Assembly: GCA_964607245.1 (NCBI GenBank)
Contig: CAZSIB010000004.1
Location: forward strand, 1-64,000
Source of the DNA: CAZLPZ01 sp964607245
GTDB lineage: Bacteria; Pseudomonadota; Alphaproteobacteria; Micavibrionales; Micavibrionaceae
Reading direction: 5' to 3'
Length of the DNA stretch: 64,000 nucleotides
Shown: positions 16,743 through 24,900 of the stretch, piece after piece
Position numbering within the stretch: position 1 is the stretch's first letter
Layout of the letters: every line of letters begins with the position of its first letter
Program-made: the position numbers and the translations under genes
The notes under the pieces: generated by a model
The model's database searches: none
The model's input: the letters and a program-made list of their open reading frames with translations, nothing else
Told to the model about the DNA's origin: nothing

Positions 16743-17435
16743 TTGTCGAAATTTCCAGCTATTCTAGGAATTGCCCGTAGAGCCACGGGCAATTCTTTCC
16801 TTTCCGGGGCGGCACCCGCCGTGCCCGTCGAGACGCGTCAGGCCGTATTTGAACGCGACGACTATACCTGTCGCTGTTGCGGGTTCCGGTCACTCCGGTA
16901 CCAAGACGTTCTGCACCTTGATTCGGATCTCTCCAATAACGCGGCCAAGAACCTCGCAACAGTATGTCAGTTTTGTGGTCAGTGTTTTGATTTGGAACAA
17001 GTCGTGCAAATGAAATCCGGATTTTTGATTTGGATGCCGGAAATGGAGCAAACAACGCTCAACCATATTGCCCGGGCGGTCTATATTGCGCGCGTGTCCC
17101 AGGGGCCCATGGCCGACGCTGCGCGGCGCATTCTGGATATTGTGATGACGCGGCGCGAAGACGTGAAGCGTCGCATCCAAACCGATGACCCTTATGTTCT
17201 AGCCAACGTTTTTCGTGATTTTTTGGGTGCCAAGGCCTATGCCGAGCGCGAGACAAAATTAAAGGGCGTGCGTCTTTTTCCCCTTGATCGTCGCATGGTG
17301 CGTGAGGGGGATTTGGAATTTAATCAATTCCCCCAGATTCTGGCCTATTGGCGCTCCAAAGATGGCCCATTTGGCGGGAAACTCCCCGCTCAGTGGCTTG
17401 AATACTTCAAGGATATGCAGCGCGCCGCGTCGTAG
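16743..17435 (+). CDS. icmJ: IcmJ/DotN-like coupling-complex protein with HNH-like zinc fold
   Basis: A 230 aa soluble protein. The core VFERDDYTCRCCGFRS...LHLDSDLSNNAAKNLATVCQFCGQCFDLEQ has two CxxC pairs and an HNH-nuclease-like layout, as known for Legionella DotN/IcmJ, which binds the coupling ATPase DotL and lacks proven nuclease activity. The start is a TTG at 16743 with GAGG five bases upstream; it gives about 35 residues before the zinc core, similar to the family. The first codons run through a perfect hairpin (listed separately). The position between icmD and icmB matches Legionella exactly. Whether the putative active site is catalytic is unknown. Confidence 0.82.
   Translation: MSKFPAILGIARRATGNSFLSGAAPAVPVETRQAVFERDDYTCRCCGFRSLRYQDVLHLDSDLSNNAAKNLATVCQFCGQCFDLEQVVQMKSGFLIWMPEMEQTTLNHIARAVYIARVSQGPMADAARRILDIVMTRREDVKRRIQTDDPYVLANVFRDFLGAKAYAERETKLKGVRLFPLDRRMVREGDLEFNQFPQILAYWRSKDGPFGGKLPAQWLEYFKDMQRAAS
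16768..16805 (+). terminator. Perfect hairpin with pyrimidine tract inside the start of icmJ
   Basis: The arms GAATTGCCCGT (16768-16778) and ACGGGCAATTC (16785-16795) pair over 11 bp around a six-base loop, and TTTCCTTTCC follows. It looks like an intrinsic terminator or attenuator but lies in codons 9-21 of icmJ. It could lower expression of icmJ-icmB relative to icmC-icmD, or reflect a start further downstream. The T tract is interrupted, so termination would be partial at best. Confidence 0.5.
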
Positions 17436-17560
17436 GACGTCTCTTCTTATGCGTGATACGATGTCGCGCATTTCTGGTCTTTCTCCGCTGCTCAAATCAG
17501 GTATAGTAAAAGGAATGTCGGTTCCGGCTTTTTATCCTTTCTGATTGTATCTTTGTTTCT

Positions 17561-20500
17561 ATGGGTCTTTTTTCGAAATTTGCGCAACCTTTTCAATCGG
17601 CCCTGAAGGCGACGATTGAAAGCTATATTCGTCTTGAAACATCGGACGATGAATTCACGCTGGTCGCGAAAGACAGCTCGCTTGTGAGTGTCTTGCGCGT
17701 GAGCGGATGCCGCCAAATGATCGGGGAGGAAGAATATTTCGCCCTCATCAAGGCAGGCACGTTAAAACTGGGGTCACGTTTTGAACGTCAAGGCCATGCG
17801 CTTCAGGTCTTTTTTGTACGCGACCCGGACCGCGTGGGCGCCGAACTTGAACTTAAATTAAAGCCCATTCGACAAACGGCGCAGAATACCGAACTGGATG
17901 TCCAGGATTTGCTTGATGAACGCGCGCGGCATCTGGCGCATTACTTAAGTTACGAAGAATGTTATTTCGTGATGTGGACTCGCCCCTCGATCATGGCCAA
18001 GACCGAAGGTGAACGGACGCGGAAGGAAGCCCAGGAAAAAAACAAAAGCTGGGTGCGCGCGCCCTATGCACAAAGCCCGGTCCTTATGCTGGATCCGCTT
18101 CGGACTCGTCACAAAAGTTTCATTGCCGGGGCGCTCTCGGCGCTTGATGAAATGGGGATTCGGGTTGAACAACTCGAAAACCATGAGGCGTTGCGTTGTA
18201 TTCGGGATAACATGTATCCGTCACGCGCGAATGAGGGATGGAAAGCGTTATTACCCGGTGATCCGATGCCGTCCAACGCGCCCACGTCGCGGACGGATAT
18301 GTCGGAACTTCTGTGGATGCCGCTTTCGGCCCAAATCGCCGTCGGAGACGCCAAGGTGATTGATGATCAGGTGGTCCAAATTGGCGATCTCTTGTGGTCC
18401 GGCGTGGATATGGTTTTGGGCCCGATGGACCCCAGCCCCTTTCCGATGCTTCTTAATCGATTGTTTGAGGCCAAGGTTCCGTACCGCATTTCCTTTATGA
18501 TTGAAGGCGGGGGGGCATCATCGATTGCGCTTCGCTCTTTTGCGGCGACCATGATGGGCGTCACGAATAAATCGAACAAGCAAATTAAATATGCGCTCGA
18601 AGGGGTTCAGAATTTGTCCCGTTCTGAAGCTGTCGTTAAACTCCGCGTGTCACTGGCGACCTGGGCGCGGCGCGATCAAATGAAACTGCTTCAGGACAGG
18701 AAATCTGTGCTGATGCAGGCCGTTGAATCCTGGGGTTATTGCCAGGTCTCCGACGCGTCGGGCGATCCCCTTGCCTGTGTCATGTCATCCGCCATGGGGA
18801 TTCATTGTGGCGGGACGGCGCCCTGCGCGATTGCGCCCCTTTATGAGGTGATGAAGCTCCTGCCCTGGCAGCGACCCTGTAGCCCGTTTAATACAGGCGC
18901 GGTATTGTTCCGCACGCCCGATGGGAAAACCTGGCCCTATCAAACCGGAACGAATATGACGACAACGTGGTTTGATTTAATTTTTGCGCAACCAGGGGCC
19001 GGGAAGTCTGTGCTTATGAACGCCTTGAACCTGGGTACTGTGCTGACTCCGGGTCTCAGCAAACTCCCTTTTATCGCGATCATTGATATTGGTCCGTCAT
19101 CCTCCGGATTAATTTCCCTGATCAAGGACGCGTTGCCCGCCGAACGCTCGCATGAAGCCGCGTATTACCGATTGCAAATGTCCCATCAATTTGCGGTGAA
19201 CCCGTTTGACACGCAACTGGGGTGCCGGTATCCGCTCGCCGATGAACGCAGTTATTTGATCGAACTCATCACCTTGCTGTGTACGCCGCCGGGGGCTGAA
19301 AAACCCTATGACGGGATGCAGCAGCTCGCGGGTCTTGTGGTCGACGAAATGTACCGCTGGCGGGATGATAAATCCGCGAATGCGGAACCCCGCCCCTATC
19401 TGCCGCGCGTGGATGGAGATATCGATGAGGGCTTGCAAAAGCACAATATTCACCTTCCGGCCGAACCTTACTGGTGGGATATCGTCGATAAATTTTATGA
19501 TATTGGGGATTATCGTTTGGCGAATTTGGCCCAGCGGTATGCCGTGCCGGTTTTAGGAGATTCCATTACCGCGTCACGACGTCCCCAAATTCAAACATTA
19601 CTTGAAGAAACGACAACGGGGATATCGACCGAAACCATCATCGCGGCCTTTGAACGGATGGTGACGTCGGCGGTACGGGAATATCCGATCTTGGCCTCAA
19701 TCACCCAGTTTGAAATTACAGATGCGCGTGTCTGTGCCCTCGACCTTATGGATGTTGCGCCCCAAGGGGATGCCGGTGCAGATCGTCAAACGGCGATTAT
19801 GTACATGCTTGCGCGTTACGCGCTGGTCCGCAGCTGGTGGATGGGGCTCGATTCACTCCGCCAGATCCCTGAAAAATACCGTCCCTATCATGAGGCGCGG
19901 TTGCAGGATATTGCCGAAACGCCCAAGCGCTTAAGTTTGGATGAATTCCACCGAACCAGTTCGTCATCCGCCGTCCGCGGCCAGATCGTACGTGACGTGC
20001 GTGAAGGGCGTAAACGCGGCGTGCAGATTGTGCTCGCATCACAGCTCCTTGATGACTTTAGTAAAGATATGGTCGATTTGGCCACAGGCGTTTGGGTGTT
20101 GGGGACGGCTGTTTCGGACAAGGCTGTTGATAACGTGCAAGAACGTTTTGGTTTGTCCCAGACGGCACGGAACGTCATTCGCTATCGTTTGACGGGCCCC
20201 AAGGCCAGTGGGGCGCCTGCTTTGCTGGTTCTGGGGACGACCGAAGGACGATATGAACAACATTTGATCAATACGCTCGGCCCCATCGAACTTTGGGCAC
20301 TCTCGACATCGGCCGAAGATGTGGCGATCCGGACGCGGCTTTATAAGAAACTGGGGGCAGGTCGGGCGCGGCGGATGCTCGCTGCCACCTTCCCCGGTGG
20401 GTCGGCGCGGAATGAAATTAAACGCCGCGTCTTGATGCGGGCGGAAGCCGGAGAGGCACGCGGCGCGGCAACGGGCGCTGTGATTGAAGATATTGTCGAT

Positions 20501-20563
20501 GAGTTGGTTCGCGCGGCGGCTGAGAAAACAGAATCAGGTTCTTCTGCAGGTACGGGGTCCTAA
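17561..20563 (+). CDS. icmB: IcmB/DotO-like secretion ATPase (VirB4 class)
   Basis: A 1000 aa cytoplasmic ATPase that energises type IVB secretion or IncI-type conjugation. The N-terminal half (to about residue 430) is the VirB4-like domain. The nucleotide site has Walker A FAQPGAGKSVLMN at about residue 477. A Walker B-like RLSLDEFHRT lies near 790, followed by RDVREGRKRGVQIVLASQLLDDF, the sensor region. The protein length is within a few residues of Legionella IcmB (about 1009). The tail is Ala/Glu-rich. It follows icmJ after 125 noncoding bases that include TATAGT and a possible separate promoter. The next gene starts 12 bases downstream. Confidence 0.92.
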   Translation: MGLFSKFAQPFQSALKATIESYIRLETSDDEFTLVAKDSSLVSVLRVSGCRQMIGEEEYFALIKAGTLKLGSRFERQGHALQVFFVRDPDRVGAELELKLKPIRQTAQNTELDVQDLLDERARHLAHYLSYEECYFVMWTRPSIMAKTEGERTRKEAQEKNKSWVRAPYAQSPVLMLDPLRTRHKSFIAGALSALDEMGIRVEQLENHEALRCIRDNMYPSRANEGWKALLPGDPMPSNAPTSRTDMSELLWMPLSAQIAVGDAKVIDDQVVQIGDLLWSGVDMVLGPMDPSPFPMLLNRLFEAKVPYRISFMIEGGGASSIALRSFAATMMGVTNKSNKQIKYALEGVQNLSRSEAVVKLRVSLATWARRDQMKLLQDRKSVLMQAVESWGYCQVSDASGDPLACVMSSAMGIHCGGTAPCAIAPLYEVMKLLPWQRPCSPFNTGAVLFRTPDGKTWPYQTGTNMTTTWFDLIFAQPGAGKSVLMNALNLGTVLTPGLSKLPFIAIIDIGPSSSGLISLIKDALPAERSHEAAYYRLQMSHQFAVNPFDTQLGCRYPLADERSYLIELITLLCTPPGAEKPYDGMQQLAGLVVDEMYRWRDDKSANAEPRPYLPRVDGDIDEGLQKHNIHLPAEPYWWDIVDKFYDIGDYRLANLAQRYAVPVLGDSITASRRPQIQTLLEETTTGISTETIIAAFERMVTSAVREYPILASITQFEITDARVCALDLMDVAPQGDAGADRQTAIMYMLARYALVRSWWMGLDSLRQIPEKYRPYHEARLQDIAETPKRLSLDEFHRTSSSSAVRGQIVRDVREGRKRGVQIVLASQLLDDFSKDMVDLATGVWVLGTAVSDKAVDNVQERFGLSQTARNVIRYRLTGPKASGAPALLVLGTTEGRYEQHLINTLGPIELWALSTSAEDVAIRTRLYKKLGAGRARRMLAATFPGGSARNEIKRRVLMRAEAGEARGAATGAVIEDIVDELVRAAAEKTESGSSAGTGS

Positions 20564-20575
20564 GGGGGGTGATCC

Positions 20576-21214
20576 ATGTCTGGAAATCGTCCCGTGAAGA
20601 AAAATGAAAAAGGGAAAACCGCGTTTGACAGCGCGGTTACCGGGAAAAAGCCCAAGAAAAAAATCTCTTGGAAACTTGCCGCAGCCCTTGCGGTTCCGGT
20701 TGTTTTGATCGTCGGGTATTTTACATTTTTTGGCAGCGTGACTGCACCCAAGGGCAATAATCTCTATGGCGTATGCCGGGGATATATTGAGCTGAATTTG
20801 CAGTTCCCGGAAACGATCAAAATCATTCAATTCGAACAACGGATCCCAGAGAGTGAAAACCCCGATGCGCCGCAACGCATTAACTATGATATTTCTTTTT
20901 CGAGCATTGACGGTTTTGGGCAACACCAACTCAATACCCTGACATGTGGGTTTAAATTTGATCAAGCGTTAGTGAATACACCGTGGCAGGGGATTATCTT
21001 GGAACGGACCTTATTTAACGGAAAATCCAAGCATGGCTGGGCGGATGTTTATTACCCGGCGAATAAGAAGAGCCCGCGCGCGGCCGATGACCGGAATGAA
21101 AAGCTGGAAGTTTTTTACAATGCGATCCCGTCGCTCCTTGTGAATCCGCCAGATTTAACTTTGCCGCGGTACCGGTTAAACAGCTTACCAATTAGTATGC
21201 TGAACACATTCTAA
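20576..21214 (+). CDS. Single-helix membrane protein linked to icmB, unknown function
   Basis: A 212 aa protein with a very basic cytoplasmic N-terminus (residues 1-30, KKNEKGKTAF...KKPKKKISWK), one membrane helix (about 31-52) and a periplasmic domain of about 160 aa with cysteines in GVCRGYIEL and LTCGFKF. It begins 12 bases after icmB behind AAGGGGGGTG, so it belongs to the same operon. I recognise no Dot/Icm family in it. The topology (short basic cytoplasmic part, one helix, periplasmic domain) would suit an accessory of the apparatus, which is inference. It ends in a four-base convergent overlap with the next gene. Confidence 0.72.
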   Translation: MSGNRPVKKNEKGKTAFDSAVTGKKPKKKISWKLAAALAVPVVLIVGYFTFFGSVTAPKGNNLYGVCRGYIELNLQFPETIKIIQFEQRIPESENPDAPQRINYDISFSSIDGFGQHQLNTLTCGFKFDQALVNTPWQGIILERTLFNGKSKHGWADVYYPANKKSPRAADDRNEKLEVFYNAIPSLLVNPPDLTLPRYRLNSLPISMLNTF

Positions 21215-21516
21215 CGATAGCTGAGTGCAAGGTACAGAATTGCATAGGCCAGTGGTGCCCAAATGGGCAAGGTGAATAACGTCCGGCGTAGGGACGGGAT
21301 GTCTCGAACGAAGAACCCTGTAATTGCGGTCACACTCGCCGCCTCAAAGATCAGAACGGCGCGGAAAAAATACATTTCGCTGAACGTTGGACTCATGGCC
21401 GGAACATGAGCAGAGAAAATATTTTGGGCAAGGGGCGGAAGAACAAAAAGAGTGGTGACCCCGCCGACGAGTACCGCTCCGACATAACAGCCAAACGTGT
21501 ATAAAAAAGATTTCAT
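21211..21516 (-). CDS. Small three-helix membrane protein, unknown
   Basis: A 101 aa protein with three hydrophobic segments (about residues 5-28, 46-68 and 78-98) linked by short polar turns, the last with RDIPSLRR. It has an ATG start and its 3' end overlaps the icmB-downstream gene by four bases on the opposite strand. No family is recognised. A perfect bidirectional terminator lies just upstream of its start, so it must have its own promoter in a very short space or be read from a weak one. Confidence 0.6.
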   Translation of the reverse strand: MKSFLYTFGCYVGAVLVGGVTTLFVLPPLAQNIFSAHVPAMSPTFSEMYFFRAVLIFEAASVTAITGFFVRDIPSLRRTLFTLPIWAPLAYAILYLALSYR

Positions 21517-21545
21517 CTGATGACGATAACCTGAAATGAAACAGA

Positions 21546-21579
21546 AAAAAACCGCCCAGATGAATCGGGGCGGTTTTTT
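21546..21579. terminator. Bidirectional intrinsic terminator
   Basis: The 12-base arms AAAAAACCGCCC (21546-21557) and GGGCGGTTTTTT (21568-21579) are perfectly complementary around a ten-base loop. Each strand ends in a T-run, so it can stop transcription in both directions. On the minus strand it lies 20 bases beyond the small lipoprotein gene and is most likely its terminator. Confidence 0.85.
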
Positions 21580-21598
21580 GAATAAGAAGAAGAACGAA

Positions 21599-21769
21599 TT
21601 ACTTCGTCATTCTCTTTTCGAAAACGGGTTCAGCGGCTTGATGCTCAACCGCACCGGCTGTGCGCTCATGGGCATAAGGAGCCGGGTAGGTCTTGCCATC
21701 GCCCATCGACGAGCAGGCGGCCAAAGAAACAGCCGAGGCCATCAGGCACAAAGTCAGCAAACGAGTCAT
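21599..21769 (-). CDS. Small lipoprotein (56 aa)
   Basis: A short gene. ATG 21769 is preceded on its strand by AGAAAGG eight bases upstream. The product begins MTRLLTLCLMASAVSLAACSS, a textbook lipobox (LAAC), so the mature protein of about 38 aa would be lipidated. The polar remainder has TYPAPYAHERTAGAVEHQ and ends in KRMTK. A strong terminator lies 20 bases after the stop, and an A+T-rich promoter-like stretch precedes the gene, so it is a self-standing unit, the style of abundant small envelope lipoproteins. No function can be named. Confidence 0.82.
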   Translation of the reverse strand: MTRLLTLCLMASAVSLAACSSMGDGKTYPAPYAHERTAGAVEHQAAEPVFEKRMTK

Positions 21770-21931
21770 GTTGAATACCTTTCTTGGTTTCTTAAAGAGA
21801 TAGTATGAGGATCAGTTTTCTCGCTGGCGCGCAAAACCGTATACCTTACCTATATATACAACGTCGGCGTCTTTGAATAGTGCCTTTTCGCCACACCTAC
21901 AAAAATTTTCACAGTTTTTATTTGTCGTAAA

Positions 21932-24900
21932 TTAAATCAAGCGTTCAATTTTTTGCAATAACACAATCAGAACGGTCAAATCCGAAAGCCCAGATCGTTT
22001 GAGATCTTGAAGAAACGCAAAGATATCCTGGGTTTCGGTCGTCCGGGCGGCAAGCCAGGCCTCAAGCGGGTCTCCCTTTCCGGATTTCCGTGAAGAAAGA
22101 ATCGATCGGGTGAGCCCCAATTGAATTTGGTCCAGGCGTTCTTCCATACTGATCGCGGCTTCAATTGCCCAGCGTGTGGGTTTGGGAAGGGCGTCAATTT
22201 GGGTCCGAAGCCAACTGAACCCAAAGATATCGCCAAGGGGTAAATAAATGCGGGCGACAAGATCAAGTGTAGACCCAGTTTTCCCTGTCCCAAGCAAGGA
22301 TAAAACGGGCATCATCTGGGCAAGCTTGGTCCGGCTTGCCAAAAATCGGGCAAGATCATCCGGTATCGGGTCGGCTCGCCAGGTTTGAACGCGTTCTTGC
22401 CAAGACGTGAATTGCGCCGGGGTCAAGACGGATTTTACGGATTTTGCGTCTGTCATCATCGTGACATATTGAGCAATGGGTTTTGACCAGGTACGGATCA
22501 AGGCGTCGATTTGGGCGCGGGCACCATCTCGGACCAAGAATCCCTCAATTTGACGTTCGAGAAGAATCGAGAGTTCGCGCATGGCCCGGAGTTGCGTGGC
22601 GGCCGGGAGCTGGTTATCCAATGCCTCAATGGCGGTGTACCGTTTGGATAGGTCAAGAACCGTCATGGCTGCAACAAAAGCCCGAACAACAGCTGCCGCC
22701 TCGACGTTATATTTTTGTGCGGTTGTTTTCACAAATGTGGGTCCGAGGCGGTTGACCAGTTGGTTTGCGACAACAGTCGCCACAATTTCGCGTTTCAAGG
22801 GGTGCGCCAGAATATCGGGCCTAAATTTCTCCTGAAGCGCGCGCGGGAAATAGGCCACGAGTGCATCGTGCAGATCGTTCCGATCCGGAATGTCAGAGCC
22901 CAGAAGTTCTTCGCGCAGACGCATTTTCGCGTAGGAGACCAAGATTCCGATTTCCGGACGGGTGAGACCCAATCCGGCTGCGTGGCGCTTCCCGATTGTT
23001 TCATCATCGGGGAGGAATTCCAGTGCACGATCGAGCGCGCCCTCACGTTCCAAATCTTGCATAAATTTCTGATGTGCCGATAAAAGCTCAGGGGCACGCA
23101 TTTCAACGCATGAAATTGCCTGAGTTTGTTGGTAATTATCGGAGAGAACGAGGGCGGCGACCTCATGCGTCATGGATTTGAGCAACTTGTCCCGCGTCGC
23201 GCGGGTGAGGCGCGTTGGCGACTTTGCCATGACTTTTGAAAGAAGGATTTTAATATTCACCTCGTGGTCGGACGTATCGACGCCCGCCGAATTATCAATG
23301 AAATCGGCGTTTAATCGCCCGCCACGGCCCGCAAATTCGATCCGGGCGCGTTGGGTAAAGCCCAGATTGGCACCTTCACCCACAACGCGGGCACGCAAAT
23401 CGAGCGCATTGATGCGGTGGGCGTCGTTGCTGCGGTCCGATGCATCCGTATGAGTTTCGCTCGATGCCTTCACAAACGTGCCAATCCCGCCCAAATATAA
23501 AAGATCCGTCCGCGCCTTGAGGAGAGCGGAAATCAGTTCAGAAGGCGTCACCTTGTTCTTGCTAATATCGAATCGTTTTTGAATCTCGGGTGTCAAATCC
23601 AGAACTTTATCCTTGCGGGAATAGAACCGGCCCCCTTTTGACAGGAGTTTAGTATTATACTGATCCCACCCCAGTACGTTCTTGAATAAACGTTCACGTT
23701 CGGCAAAACTTTTTGCGGGATCCGGATCCGGATCACACACAATATGCACATGGTTAAAAACACCGACCAAGCGGATATGGGGCGAGAGCAGTATCCCGTT
23801 TCCAAAGACATCTCCTGCCATATCACCCACCCCGATGACATCAAAGGGGGTCGTTTGAGTGTTATGGCCCGTTTCACGGAAGTGCCGCATGACGGATTCC
23901 CAGGCACCGCGCGCGGTAATGCCCATGGCCTTGTGGTCATACCCGGCCGATCCGCCCGACGCAAACGCATCATTCATCCAAAACCCGTACTCGACCGAAA
24001 GGGCGTTCGCGATATCTGAGAATGTGGCCGTGCCTTTATCCGCTGCAACGACCAGGTAAGGATCATCCCCATCATGGCAGACGATAGAAGCGGGTTTGAT
24101 AACTTTGCCTGTCGCGCCGTAATTATCGGTGATATCCAACAGACCACGGACTAAATAACGATAGCATTCAATTCCTTCGGCCTGGATTGCCGTGCGGTCG
24201 CTTGTGGCAGGGGGGTGTTTCACAATAAAACCCCCTTTGGCACCCGAGGGAACAATGACCGCGTTTTTGACGGTCTGCGCCTTCATCAGGCCCAGGATTT
24301 CGGAACGAAAATCTTCAGGTCGATCGGACCAACGGATTCCTCCGCGTGCAATACGCGCATTCCGCAGATGGATCCCTTCCATACGTGTCGAATACACAAA
24401 AATTTCACGGTAGGGTTTCGGATTTGGCAGAAAATCAATCGTACGGCTCTCGAGTTTAATCGAGAGATAGGGTTTGGGGGCCCCGTCTTTTTGGGACTGA
24501 TAAAAATTCGTGCGCAGACTGGCGGTGGCTGCTGTCAGCATCGCGCGCAAGATCCGGTCATGGTCAAGGGACGTCACAGCGTCAAGCGCGTGGAGAATGC
24601 GCGCGCGAATGTCGTCGTGTTTTCTTGTTTTGATCCCAGGCGTAAATTTGGTATGGAAATACGCAATCAAATCCCGCGCGACAGAGGGATGGGCAACGAC
24701 AGTCTGTTCGAGATAGAAAAGCGAGAACGGAAGCCCCGCCTGCCGGAGATAACGCACATAAGCGCGCACAACCATCACGTCACGCGCCGGCAATCCCGCG
24801 CGCGTCACAAGGGCGTTCAATGTGTCGTTCTCGTAAATCCCCTGCCGAATGCCCGTAAAAGCTTCCTCAAACAAAGGCTTGAGCACATCGAAGGGGATTG

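Noticed and set aside
21536..21808. Plus-strand 90-codon frame
   Set aside because: It runs over the bidirectional terminator and is antisense to the 56 aa lipoprotein, which has a real lipobox and ribosome site.
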